DNA of 64,000 bases from Archegozetes longisetosus. Its lineage: Eukaryota; Arthropoda; Arachnida; Sarcoptiformes; Trhypochthoniidae. Shown here one piece after another: positions 34,129 through 45,156 of the stretch; position 1 is the first letter of the stretch, and each line of letters begins with the position of its first letter. The stretch spans positions 8,573,288 to 8,637,287 of the forward strand of contig JAEMBT020000009.1 of NCBI GenBank assembly GCA_018873245.2, written 5' to 3'. The notes beneath the pieces were generated by a model, which searched no databases, was not told the DNA's origin, and worked only from the letters and a program-made list of their open reading frames with translations. The position numbers and the translations under genes were made by a program.

Positions 34129-35053
34129 TTTCCAAAAGAAATGCACTTTTCTGGCGATCATTGTTATGCATTAAATGATAAAAAATTTTATGAATTAGGC
34201 GCGAAAACACAGATGCCTTTCTGTCCGAGTTTTCCAGCAGTCCCCTGTAGCTAAGGATTAAATAAGCTTTGATAGAAAAGTTTAATTTAAACTTTTGATT
34301 TCATTTGACTTTCATATGTCAAGTGAATGGACTCTGGGTTTATCTACAGTGTAAAAGCATTCAAAGTTTAGTTTTCTTAATGGCCGAGTGGTTAGTTTAT
34401 TGACCATTGATAGAACAGGGTCAGGTTCACGTACACTGTTGACGATTTTTCTTTTAATATCATATTTTTCCTTAAATTTTTCATTTGAAAATTTGCCTTA
34501 CTATACTTCTGTTCAAACAATGTCACAAATTACGCTCATACTTCAGTTTAACTGAGATAAGATTATAAAGGTAATAATTTATAAGTTCAAGATGGAATCT
34601 GCTTTTATTTTTATTCATCATATCTCAGCTTAACTGAAGTATGAGCGTAATTTGTAGCAATGTTTGAACAGAAGTATAGTAAGGCAAATTTTCAAATGAA
34701 AAATTTAAGGAAAAATATGATATTAAAAGAAAAATCGTCAACAGTGTACGTGAACCTGACCCTGTCTATCAATGGTCAATAAACCAACCACTCGGCCATT
34801 AAGAAAACTAAACTTTGAATGCTTTTACACTGTAGATAAACCCAGAGTCCATTCACTTGACATATGAAAGTCAAGTGAAATCAAAAGTTTAAATTAAACT
34901 TTTCTATCAAAGCTTTATTTAATTCTTAGCTACAGGGGACTGCTGGACAAACTCCGACAGAAAGGCATCTTTGTTTTCGCGCCTAATTCATAAAATTTTT
35001 TTATCATTTTGTGCATAGCAAGGATCGCCAGAAGAGTGCATTTCTTTTGAAAA
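34129..35053. mobile_element. 925-bp palindromic element with ~430-base arms
   Basis: Arms 34129-34560 and 34618-35053 are inverted copies at about 97% by eye, with a ~57-base loop. Shared blocks include AAAAGAAATGCACT, GAATTAGGCGCGAAAAC, TTGACTTTCATATGTCAAGT and AATTACGCTCATACTTCAGTT. The two arms also carry a tRNA-like segment (separate entry). The high arm identity suggests recent activity or gene conversion. No coding frame is convincing. Confidence 0.85.
34379..34443 (+). ncRNA. tRNA-like segment (Ser/Leu type A box) in the palindrome arm
   Basis: AATGGCCGAGTGGTTA matches the D-arm/A-box of tRNA-Ser and tRNA-Leu genes (TGGCCGAGTGG). Then, about 30 bases on, AGGGTCAGGTTCACG partly matches a T-arm/B-box (GGTTC-A). 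No full cloverleaf with a closed acceptor stem can be drawn. The mirror copy is at about 34738-34803. It is most likely a tRNA-derived (SINE-like) promoter relic, not a functional tRNA. Confidence 0.45.
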
Positions 35054-35106
35054 TTCATCAACTTATTAAATCCAAAGCACATGTTGTGGGAAAGCCTGAC
35101 TAAGGC

Positions 35107-35189
35107 TACACTACAATAAATGTTATGCTATTTATTATTTGACATTTTATTATCGCCTCACTTTTATGCCTCTCTGATTACTACGTGAG
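35107..35189 (-). repeat. Dispersed 81-base repeat, copy 2
   Basis: Reverse-complement match of 27980-28060. It lies 53 bases outside the right end of the 34129-35053 palindrome and about 240 bases upstream of the exchanger start codon. Confidence 0.65.
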
Positions 35190-35425
35190 GATTTCTGATA
35201 AAATTACGATCGAATAACTGTTTTCTTTGTAAATATTTTAGCACATATTTCTTTTATAACATGTGAGCAAATAAGTCAAATATTTTTCATTTCTTACTGA
35301 ATTTTGTGATTTTTTTATGACTTTCCAAAAGTTTTTGTTACTTCATTTGTCTATAATATTGATAAAAAAGATATAATTTTCAAGCTAATAATACAATAAT
35401 TGATAACTAATTTAGTTGTGAATCA

Positions 35426-38249
35426 ATGGAGACGACAAACTCCTCGACTGAAAACCTGTTCAATTCGACAATAAGTACAATAAGAATAGCTTTTAGTGAT
35501 GTTGTTAGTCCAATAAATCTATTGACAAATGCAAACAACAGCGGAAACTATACTTCAATTGTGAACAACTTTTCTTTATCTGAAACGAGAGACCCTTACG
35601 ATGTCCAGCAATGCAAAGACGGACTATTCCTACCATTTTGGCCCAACTATGGGCACACGGGAACCATCGTGTTTCACGGAATCGTCTACTTCCTTGCGCT
35701 GATATACGCGTTCGTTGGCGTAGCTATAATTGCCGATCGATTTATGTTAGCCATTGAACAGATCACCAGTCAAGAAACCGATGTAATCGTTCGTAAGCCT
35801 AATGGAGAGAAAGAAATAGTTTCTGTGCGCATTTGGAACGAAACCGTGTCAAATCTTACTCTTATGGCTCTGGGCTCGTCCGCGCCTGAAATACTACTCT
35901 CTATTATCGAGATTTACGCGCAAGGATTCGAAGCAGGAGAGTTAGGTCCAGGAACTATTGTAGGTTCGGCTGCTTTCAACATGTTGGTTATAATAGCCAT
36001 ATGCGTCTGGTTTGTGCCTTCCGATACGCCCAAGAAAATCAAACATTTGCGAGTCTTCTGCATTACCTTGGCTTTCTCGGTGTTTGCTTACGTTTGGATG
36101 CTTTTTATACTGATTTGGTCGACTCCTGGAGTCATCGAAGTCTGGGAAGGATTGCTTACTTTTGCTTTCTTTCCTATAACTGTTCTCGTCGCTTACATCG
36201 CTGACAGGCGTCTTCTTATTTATAAATATCTCGATAAGAAGTATAGAATGAAAAGTGGCCGTAAAGTGGTTTACAGTGGAGCAGATAGTAGTTATGATGA
36301 AGAAAATCTTGAGCTGACTGCTGTCGACACCAATGGTATCAAAATTAAAGTAAATGATATTGAAATGAAAGAAGATCTCAAGGTAAAGCACTGTTTAGAT
36401 TGAGGTTGTATTTAGTTTTTACGACTCTATTTGAACTTTTTCACAGTATATTGACGCCAGTGATGAAGATCTTCGAAAGATCGAGGAACAAAGAGAAGAA
36501 GTAATCGAAGTATTGCGCGAAGTTAAGAGTAGAAATCCGGGCGCTTCTAACGAAGAACTTGAGAAGTTAGCCAGAAACGAGTTGGTGAAGCTTCAGCCTA
36601 AAAGTAGAGCTTATTATAGAATACAAGCTGCACGCAAAATACTCGGTACTGTTACTGAAAAAGTCAAAGACCATTTCATTAAATCAATCAATGAAGATTT
36701 CGAAGACGACACTGATGGCGAAGGTGACGATGAATGCGTTAAGATTTTCTTTAATCCTAAGGAGTATACAGTAATGGAAAATGTGGGAAAGTTTACGTTG
36801 ACTGTTAGTAGATCGGAAGGTCCCGAATCAACCATTCTTGTCGAGTATAATACAGAAGATGGTACCGCTAAAGCAGATTCTGATTATAAACCAGTTAAGG
36901 GAATCATATCTTTCGGACCCGGAGAGCTACACAAACAAATCACTATTGATGTGATTAATGACGACGTTTTCGAGGAAGACGAGTATTTCTATGTACGTCT
37001 ATCTGATGCTCGCTATCTTTCGGGATCGACTGATGAGAAACGACCAGAGATTAAGATTGTTGAGCCAGAAGCTAAAGTGACAATTCTTGATGATGATCAC
37101 AGCGGAGTGTTCTCATTCCTTAATAGTGTAGTTCAGGTCCCGGAGTCTGTCGGCGAATACCATTTGAGAGTAACTCGATTTTGTGGAGCAAGAGGACAGG
37201 TATCACTGCCTTATAAAACAATCCCTGGAACTGCTAAAGAAGGACAAGATTTTGTGATGACTAGCGGAAAGATTGTTTTCAATGATAACGAAGCAAACAA
37301 AGACATTCCGATCACTATCATCAATAACGATAACTACGAAAAGCATGCTATTTTCCATGTGGAAATTGATGAACCTACTCGCAATGATTATTCTCCAACT
37401 GTTGACACAGATAAGGGAGCTCCACGCCTGGGAGAAACGACTAGATGTATGATTCGTATTCGAGAAAGCAGAGACTTCAAGGCAACTGTCGATAAATTGA
37501 TGAGAAAGTCCAGAGCTATTTCTGCCATAAGTTCCTCCTCATGGGAGGAACAGTTCATCGATGCAGTCAAAGTTCCTAAACTCGGTGCTGGTCCGGAAGA
37601 AGTCGATCCTGATGTTAATGTCCAAGTTGTTGAAAATAAATCAATTTTCTCGTATGTCGTCCATTATTTGACGCTGTTCTGGAAGGTACTATTCGCATGC
37701 GTTCCGCCACCTTCTATGTATAACGGATGGCCTTGTTTTGTTGTTTCGATCATTGTGATCGGTCTCTTGACTGCGCTGATCAATGACTTGGCCTCACATT
37801 TTGGTTGCACTGTTAATCTAAAAGATTCAGTGACTGCCATATCGTTGGTAGCTTTGGGTACTTCAGTTCCCGACACGTTTGCGAGTAAGATCGCGGCCAT
37901 GAATGACAAGTACGCTGACTCTTCAATCGGCAATGTGACCGGAAGTAATGCAGTCAACGTGTTTCTGGGAATTGGTGTGGCCTGGACACTTGCTGCAATC
38001 TATCACGCTTTTAAAGGAGACTCATTCTTAGTAGAACCTGGAAGTCTAAGCTATTCTGTAACTATTTTTGTCATCACAGCATTTGTTTGTGCCGCTGTAC
38101 TACTATTGAGAAGATCTCCTACTGTTGGCGGAGAACTCGGCGGTCCTATGATTTATAAACTGCCCACAACTTTACTTTTTGTTGGTCTTTGGGTTTTCTA
38201 TGTTATTATGTCCAGTTTGGAGGCTTATGGATATGTAAAAGGTTTCTAA
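35426..38249 (+). CDS. Calx: Na+/Ca2+ exchanger (NCX/Calx, SLC8 family)
   Basis: Two exons, 35426-36382 and 36447-38249, with a 64-base GT-AG intron in phase 0, giving 919 residues, close to the usual SLC8 size. It exchanges Na+ for Ca2+ across the plasma membrane. In order: a Ser/Thr/Asn-rich extracellular N-terminus with several N-glycosylation sequons; first membrane helices; alpha-1 repeat (MALGSSAPEILLSIIEI, about 147-190); the inhibitory-peptide-like RRLLIYKYLDKKYRMKSG (about 261); a large cytosolic loop with two Calx-beta Ca2+-sensing domains (about 414-539 and 541-660) including the acidic INDDVFEEDEYF and ILDDDHSG ligands; alpha-2 repeat (VALGTSVPDTFASKIAAM, about 787-830); and the last helices. 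No cleavable signal peptide is obvious from this start, unlike many SLC8 proteins, so an upstream 5' exon is possible. No broken frame. Family assignment is secure. Confidence 0.96.
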
Positions 38250-38290
38250 GAAGGAATATTGAGGTTCGGGGTCATAAGACTGAAACTGAT

Positions 38291-38524
38291 CCTCATACAT
38301 CTTCAGAAACACGTTTCAAGTTATCTATACCAGGTATAATTTGTTGCTTACGAGCTCAGACTTGTTTGCAGTTAGGCATGCATAAAGTTATTATGCAAAT
38401 AAAGCCTTAGCGTTGTTATAAGCTTTATCTCCTATGAATACAACACTGAATATCCGATTATGGGAGCGCACATAAGCAACAAATTATACCTGATATGACA
38501 ACTTGAGACATGTTTTCGAAGATG
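38291..38524. repeat. Palindromic element, family D, copy 1, in the exchanger 3' flank
   Basis: Left arm 38291-38357 and right arm 38461-38524 are inverted copies (for example GGTATAATTTGTTGCTTA and TAAGCAACAAATTATACC), with a ~100-base loop. It starts only 42 bases after the exchanger stop codon. The loop contains AATAAA at 38398-38403, which may serve as the gene's poly(A) signal. A relative lies at 58328-58550. Confidence 0.75.
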
Positions 38525-38929
38525 GAACAAAAATGGAACAATTGATGATCCTGACTTGAAAACATTCCTCCTGAGTTTAAACAATCACACTACTTCTCCG
38601 TTTTAATCATTAACGCATCGATTGTTTGAAAGAACTTATGTTACATTTAGGACGTGTTCTTGAAAACTTCATTCCAACTCATCACTGGTCTCAATTCTTA
38701 AGAGCTTTATTTTTAACACATTAATATTTTTCATATTGATTGTTCGTTAGGTTGTGAACTAAGTTTAATGAATTATGCATAAAGCTATAAAAAAGTTTGA
38801 TATTTTGATTGAAATGCTGTTTAATCAGTACAAAAGCAACATAAGCAACTCAGTACATTATTATTCAAGTGCATTATAATGTTTCGATATAGTGAATCGT
38901 TGAAAATCGATAACTCGCATTTATTACAT

Positions 38930-39065
38930 AAGGGTTTCACTATAATAGGGTTTCACCATAACGAGGTTTCGCTATAAAACAGGTCAACATTAGTCAAATT
39001 GAATGTGTCGGGATCAGATTAATGTGTTCACTATAAAGAGATTCGCTAGATTGAGGTATAAATGT
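38930..39065 (-). repeat. Tandem TATAGCGAAACCTCGTTATG-type repeat, possible pogo/Tigger end
   Basis: On the complement, the words TATAGCGAAACCTCGTTATG, GTGAAACCCTATTATAG and TGAAACCC succeed each other, and a related ATAGTGAACAC / TATACCTC pair lies at 39022-39060. Ends of the CCTCGTTATAACGAA type are known from pogo/Tigger elements, so this may be a relic terminus. No transposase is nearby. It could equally be a minisatellite. Confidence 0.4.
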
Positions 39066-40699
39066 ATAGATACTTAATAGAATATTCCATATAAATTATA
39101 CACTTCTTATTTTTAACTCATCATGTTTCGAGTTATGCGTGAATTTTACTTGTACTTAAAAAATTATCCTTGACAGCAATTTATCGTTTTGATACTAGTG
39201 TTGTCCACTTATAAGATTTATAAAGAAATGCCATTTAGTATTGAAGTTCATACTAAACAATGAATTTCGCGATAAGCATTTTAAATCTTTGATAAGACTT
39301 TTGCTTATATTGTTGCCAGCAATGTTCAATTATCGACTAAAATGCTAAGGCTTCAGTTTTAATGAATAGCCTAAATTTTTTTTTGAGAAACTATAGAATT
39401 CGATCAAAAGCTTATATTCATAATTATAACCATATTTACAAACTACTACTTTTTAATGGTTAGCAAGAATTGATTGCTATTCAGGACAAAATGTGCTTAA
39501 ATTATCAACAAAAAGTGCTGCCCTATTATACTTCGAATTATTTTATGTATGATCACAGTATTTTGAAAATATAGTGTTTTTCTAGGAATAGAAGTGATAT
39601 TTGTTAAAATTAAAATACCTTTAAATTAAAGCTGAAGCTTCGTCCGTGAGTTCGTGTCTTTTACTAAGAACACTAACTACTGAACAATGCATTTTAACTG
39701 ACTTTCAAAATATTGACTTTTTGATTCCTTGAAACAACTTAACGCTATATTTTTTAGCATAAATGTACTCAATTTTAAATGACTTATTAAATAAAATTTT
39801 AAAGTTCGAAATAACGCTAGAAATTAATTTGTTGGGTGACTACAAGTGGTGACTACGGATGCCAAACATACAGACGACAGTCTGTGCACAGAAGGAATAT
39901 GATCAAAATCTATTAAATTCTTTAAAATACATAGTTCTTAATGAGAAACAATAGTAATTGTTCCTTTTTGTCTTACCTAAAACTAAAATGTTTTTGATTA
40001 ATCTAAGTATTTAGTCAAAGTATACGTTAACAAACTTTGTACAGATTAATGTAATTAATAACATTTGACTATAGATATTAAACAGACCTTATATCACAAA
40101 TAAACAAGTGGTAATTATCTCTGTAAAAACAACTTATTTTGCAAAATGTTCATAATATGGTATTTTAACGATTAATTATTGTAATTTATGGCTTATCTTC
40201 AGTTTCGTTTTGAATAGTATTAACTTAATCGATTGTTTTATAATTCTCATATTTTATTCAAATAGTTACAATAACTTCATGTATTGTTTGTTGAATATCA
40301 TGACTTGTACTTGAGCTACTTTTAAAAATTTAACAATACAATCTTACTTCGATTATAACTCTTGAGTATATCAAAATTTCGTTGCCATAATCAGGGTCAG
40401 ACCATTCACCCCTAAGTTCAATTTTATACAAAGATAGTTTTAAATTTTGTTTACATCTATTTTGTACTATTAACCGCAATAATCGAAAGCAGAATCAACA
40501 GTGTTCAAAGTGAAGACTATCAGATAGAGTTTTTCCGTTCAAATTGTACAGTTAGAGGAGAATTGTGTTTATGGAGAAGCTCCGTGACAGGTACAAAGGT
40601 AGCTGACAGGGGCTGAAGGTGCAATAGCCTTCAGAGATTCTAAAATTTAAACATGGGTCTGGACTGAAAATAAATGTTAAAATAACTTTGAAACTGTAC

Positions 40700-40836
40700 T
40701 TATTTGATTGTTATTGTTAAACATTAATACAAGATTTGATAACAATTTGACAGGTATTGAATATATGTTCGCGTTTGTAACAAAACTGAGCATTTCGTTT
40801 CAGACTTTAAGCCCCCAGATCATAAACACGGCTTGT
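40700..40836 (+). repeat. Dispersed repeat, copy 2 (partner at 32120-32280)
   Basis: Same orientation and word order as 32120-32280, with deletions. No coding content. Confidence 0.5.
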
Positions 40837-41763
40837 ATAATAATAATGTTTGCGAGTATAAGTGTGGAGGAGTTTTAATTCATCAGACTGGGTCTTGACA
40901 ATTCTGATCTATTCAATTTGTTACCAGTAATACTAGGGCAACATAATGTAAAAACATTAGAAATAATATAAATTGATAGTGGGCCTGCTGTTAGAAAAAC
41001 GAGTTATAGTTCACCCTAATTATAATCATTTCGATTTGGCACTTATCGAATTGGACTCTCAACCAGTTTGTTTGTAAAAAATAGATGACCGACTCATGAA
41101 TGAAGTGGGTTGAGGTGTTTTATCTAATAAGAGTCTTCAGTCTTCAGACAAAAACTCTGATTGCGTAGAATAAAGAATATCTTAAAATTTATATAGCTGC
41201 CAAACATAGTGTAGTTGTGCGAAATAGTATGCAATCGGGACTAATGATTCTTGTGAAACAGACCCAGGGGGACTTCTGGCAACCGTGTTAGACTTGGAGA
41301 TAAGTAGACACTCGCCAGCGTTGTTTCTGATTGCGTGGTCTGTTGAACCTAATTTGTCAGAAATCTATACAATTACAGAACATAAAAATTAGATTACAGG
41401 CACTATCAATAGCTCATAACTTGAATTAAATTTAATTAATATTCTCAGCTATTTATTGTTTTAAATAATTTGCTTTATTTTGGAGAAGTTTTGCCAAATT
41501 TGATATATTCATAAGAATCAATCGTGTAATTAACTGATCCTAATACTTAATATAATAAAATAGATTCAACAATTGTTTAAGGCAGTCATAGATGTTTGTT
41601 GCAATAGTTGCATCAAAATATGAGCAATTTTCTCAATTATCCCAATCAAATAGTCAATAATTGAATGGAAAGGCATCACAAATAAGACAAAAGAGTTGCA
41701 GCAGATGGTCAACAACGGAAGAATAAGATAAAAAGTGAAGAGTGAGGTGAGAAGCGCAAATGG

Positions 41764-42135
41764 TTAAGCATTAGAAACATATTTAATTTCATCGAAGGCT
41801 TTTCTAGCTTTTTTCAGTTCTTCGTTCATAGATAACAGATCTTTGACTCGGGCATATTTGCGTTGATCTTTCCTAACAATATAGATGATATCGTCAACAG
41901 TGATTTTGCCATTTCTGCCTACATCTTGAGCTCTTTGGACAATGTCGTAAATGAATTGAATAACGAGATCTTCCAACAAATCAACTGATTCAGTGTATGG
42001 GTTTTGATCGTCACCAAAACCATACATCATACATCGCAACTCTTTGCTAAATAACCTCTTCCGATCTTCCACTTCTTCGCTGTTCTCGTACTCTCCTTCT
42101 TGTAGTTCTTCCTTCAACGCACTTGACTCAGACAT
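41764..42135 (-). CDS. TAF13: TAF13, TFIID subunit (histone-fold protein)
   Basis: Intronless, 123 residues from the ATG at 42135, matching the usual ~124-residue size. The frame continues upstream without another ATG, so this start is preferred. After an acidic N-terminus the TFIID-18kDa histone fold begins: KRLFSKELRCMMYGFGDDQN, PYTESVDLLEDLVIQFIYDI, then DDIIYIVRKDQRKYARVKDL and the closing NEELKKARKAFDEIKYV. These are hallmark TAF13 words. TAF13 pairs with TAF11 within TFIID to support TBP loading at RNA polymerase II promoters, in the nucleus. No defects. Very confident from motif conservation. Confidence 0.97.
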   Translation of the reverse strand: MSESSALKEELQEGEYENSEEVEDRKRLFSKELRCMMYGFGDDQNPYTESVDLLEDLVIQFIYDIVQRAQDVGRNGKITVDDIIYIVRKDQRKYARVKDLLSMNEELKKARKAFDEIKYVSNA

Positions 42136-42640
42136 TTGATTAGATTTTATTTGACTCTCATTACACGTTTTATATTTTGTAAACAAAGTCAATAACTGTT
42201 TGCTTTATCTACTCAATGGTTTGTTTTTCATTTAAAGCATAGGATGGAGTGATTGTCACTCAACTTGATTCAAACTTTTCTAAAGCTAATCATTTTTTAT
42301 TTATATCATATTGTGATTAGTATTACTTTTAATTATTTACTTCTATTACAACTTTTATTCGAATTAATTGATAAATGAAAAATAAATACTTAATTTTGTT
42401 TGCACAAACAATTTGACTTATTGTGAGCTTATTTAAAGAGTTTTGCATTAGCTGACATTCACTATTGGGGCACACAATACATAAATTCAAACATCAAAAT
42501 ATTGTTGAAAACCGTTAATACTTATTTTATAGCTTTCGTTCTTTAAAGATCTTTAACGGGTCACAAAATAAACTTTGTCAAACATTTATTGATCCATAAT
42601 GACTCACTTATGAACGTGAATCACACAAAACTGCACTGCA
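42136..42640. other. 5' flank of TAF13
   Basis: AT-rich, no gene seen. Confidence 0.4.
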
Positions 42641-42649
42641 CATAACATT

Positions 42650-42915
42650 TATTATCTGCTATCATTTGAAAATATTCAGCATCAATTACATATTTTGGCC
42701 AGATCTGGCCTCAGCCCATTACGGAAAAATATCTATGATCTCGCTAAGACTTGATAAAGCTTTGTAAAAACACCAAAATCCACCAAATGTTCCTCAAAAT
42801 CGCCCTATTGAACACCTGTTCGGTTATCGAGATTCACTTGTTCATGCTAGAGGTTGGACAGCAGAAGACACCCGACAACTAATTCGAACAGAAAAATATT
42901 GTATTAAAATATCTA
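42650..42915 (+). pseudogene. Tc1-type transposase C-terminal fragment
   Basis: In one frame from about 42688: YIFWPDLASAHYGK, a stop at the TAA near 42761, then HQNPPNVPQNRPIEHLFGYR and WTAEDTRQLIRTEK. The WPDLAS-x-HY block holds the second catalytic Asp region and the NPPN-x-P-x-RPIE block the third acidic residue of the DDE/D domain of Tc1/mariner-type transposases. The N-terminal DNA-binding part and first Asp are missing. Dead relic; inverted termini were not found. Confidence 0.75.
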
Positions 42916-43171
42916 CTTAAATTTTGTACATAAGTTGATGTCTAATATTAAGTCTAATGTCTGCTTAGAACTATGAGACTTCTTGAGACAGCGTGTTAAA
43001 ATTAAATTAAACATTAATTTCATACTTGCTATTGCATTACATATTTGTTATTTACATGTAAGTAAGTTTCTTAATTTGTATCGAATGCCTGGCAAATCTT
43101 ATTTTATAAACCGTTACTAATAGCTAGACATTTTTATTATTTAATGCAATACTTTATCAACATTATAAGAA

Positions 43172-43852
43172 TTAACTTGTTCAATAAGTTCATAGAACCA
43201 GAGAAACTACTGATTTTTTTCAGACTCTTCTCAGCAAATTATTCAAATATGAGCCAAATGATGATGATAATTGAACTGATCCATCTTTCTCTGCCACTTG
43301 CCAAAGAAAATTTGAAGCTTGGCTTTCGCTATTGAAGTGAAAGAAACGGCGAGCAAAGGAGCTTTTTGGACATAAGCCGTCTTCATTTGATTAAAACTGC
43401 GCATAACTTGATGCTTTCCTCCCATCTGTATATTAATCATTTCTGCTTACTACTTGACTTGGTTGATCAGGTCTTTTCTAAGGAGGTCATCGGAGATGGA
43501 TTCGAAAAGATCACCGCAAAATCTAAGCCTACAGTCGAAGTCCTCTGATCGAGAGATCCAAGCAACTGCGTAAGTCAATTAGCTGAACATGTCAAGTGTC
43601 AATTGGAAGATCGCATCGAATTTGCGCAATAACCTTGAAGTGATGGAAGTTTGTGTCAAGTGTGTCCTCATTTTGCTGATTCCCTCTCTTTCAAGAATTC
43701 ACAAAAAGGAATGCATCAAAACTTCGGCAAGTGGTAGAAACAGATGGTTCAGGTCAATTATCATCATTTAGGTCATATTTGAATAATCTGCTGAGAAAAG
43801 TCTGAAAAATTCAGTAACTTCTCTGGTTCTAAGAACTTATTGAACAAGCTAA
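43172..43852. mobile_element. Palindrome-ended element (681 bp), family E
   Basis: Arms 43172-43315 and about 43700-43852 are inverted copies: GTTCAATAAGTTCATAGAACC, CAGACTCTTCTCAGCA, ATTATTCAAATATGA and CTCTGCCACTTGCC each have a complement on the right. The ~380-base centre is G+C-richer and has short frames on both strands (43366-43548, 43589-43771, 43243-43440) with no recognised domain. It is either a MITE with captured sequence or a deleted DNA transposon. Confidence 0.75.
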
Positions 43853-45156
43853 CATATTTTATTAGCTGTAACCAGAGATGAAATTTAGGTATAGTCCACA
43901 AGTTACAATATGTCATTCAGTAAACTATTATAGCAAATCACACTCAAGTTCAAGTCTAGCTGAAGCTGGACTTAAAGTTATACTAAACTTATCTTAATCA
44001 GCATATAGTATTAGATAAGGATTTTTATGAACGCGCTCTCACTTCAACTGAAAGAGAATTACTGATCGTGATCTGCAATAATAGTGTTTAACTTTCATAT
44101 TATAACATTAATTTACTCAGAAATTTTCAGTCAAAATATGATGAACTATTCAAAAATAATTTTATCTAAACAGTAATAATAACTTTTTAAAATTTATTCA
44201 AATTGGAATAATCAATTATGTCATCTCAAGCTTTAGCTCGAGTAAGATTTATATTGAAATTTTGAAAATATGACAAAGTAATATATTTAATTTCTAATCA
44301 AACAAAGAATCAGTTGGAGAAGAATCAACATATACAAGACTTACCGACTTAAATCCGTTTGTATCTAATGATTGCGGTATTAGTAAAAACATTTTGCCTT
44401 TTCCCTAATAATAGATTTGATTCAATTAAGCTCTTTGAAAATGGACCCTATAATTTATGCTTAAACTTCGCTTGAGTAATTTTAATACAAAATGTCTTTT
44501 ACATAATAGTTGAAGCTGAAATGAGAAATCCTGGTAGTTATCAATGTCTTGTTTCGAAAGTTATATTTGGCGTAAATACAAACGAAATGATAGCGCACTC
44601 AAAATACATGATATAATTCTTATTAAAACTAAAAAAGAAATCATACAGAAGCAAAGAAAAAATCATGAATAGTCCCCCTTTTTTTAATTAGAGTAACAAA
44701 AGGAATAAAGAGAATGTGACATGAGTTGGTTAGGGTAGAGATTACAATTTTCAGTTCAAATTGTAGAGGAGAACCCACGTTAAGCCATTGTGCGTGGGCA
44801 AGGGCTTTTAATATTGTAGTTTGATGGCAAATATTTTGATACAAATTCGACCAAAATATTAGATCTTAGTTATTTCCGGTTCTGGAGGAAAAAAATTTCA
44901 TCGCATTTATAACATTACGTCTATGGAACAAAACTTAATTTCAAAAAATCATTTGACCCCCGCCCACACTTAGTTTCTTTTCGAGATTTCTCTCGAAAGT
45001 CAATAAAATAAGGGAATAATTTTGGTAAAGTTTCAGAGTGGTTTAAGACCCGGAACATCGTGAAATCGAAGATTGAAGTTTTCATTTGATGTGTGTTGCC
45101 TTTCATAGAAAGAGTTCAGTAGTCATTATTTCTTACTATCAGGCATCAAACGGTAA
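43853..45156. other. Gene-free intergenic region
   Basis: No gene is recognised. Minus-strand frames at 44641-44844 and 44921-45106 lack family resemblance. Confidence 0.4.

Larger units (their letters stand above)
38525..41763. other. Gene-free intergenic region
   Basis: No gene is seen in 3.2 kb. A short degenerate tandem with units of about 18 bases (GGGTTTCACTATAATA type) lies at 38930-39065 (separate entry). The second copy of a dispersed repeat is at 40700-40836. Everything else is AT-rich sequence with stops in all frames. Confidence 0.4.

Noticed and set aside
34379-34443. Functional tRNA-Ser/Leu gene
   Set aside because: Only the A box is good; acceptor stem and T arm do not close, so it is kept only as a tRNA-like relic.
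35942-36391. Open frames overlapping the exchanger on the other strand or frames (35942-36391, 36614-36835, 37388-37570, 37664-37957)
   Set aside because: Shadows of a securely identified coding sequence.
42136-42192. N-terminal extension of TAF13 by 19 residues
   Set aside because: The extension would need a TTG start; the ATG at 42135 gives the family's usual length.
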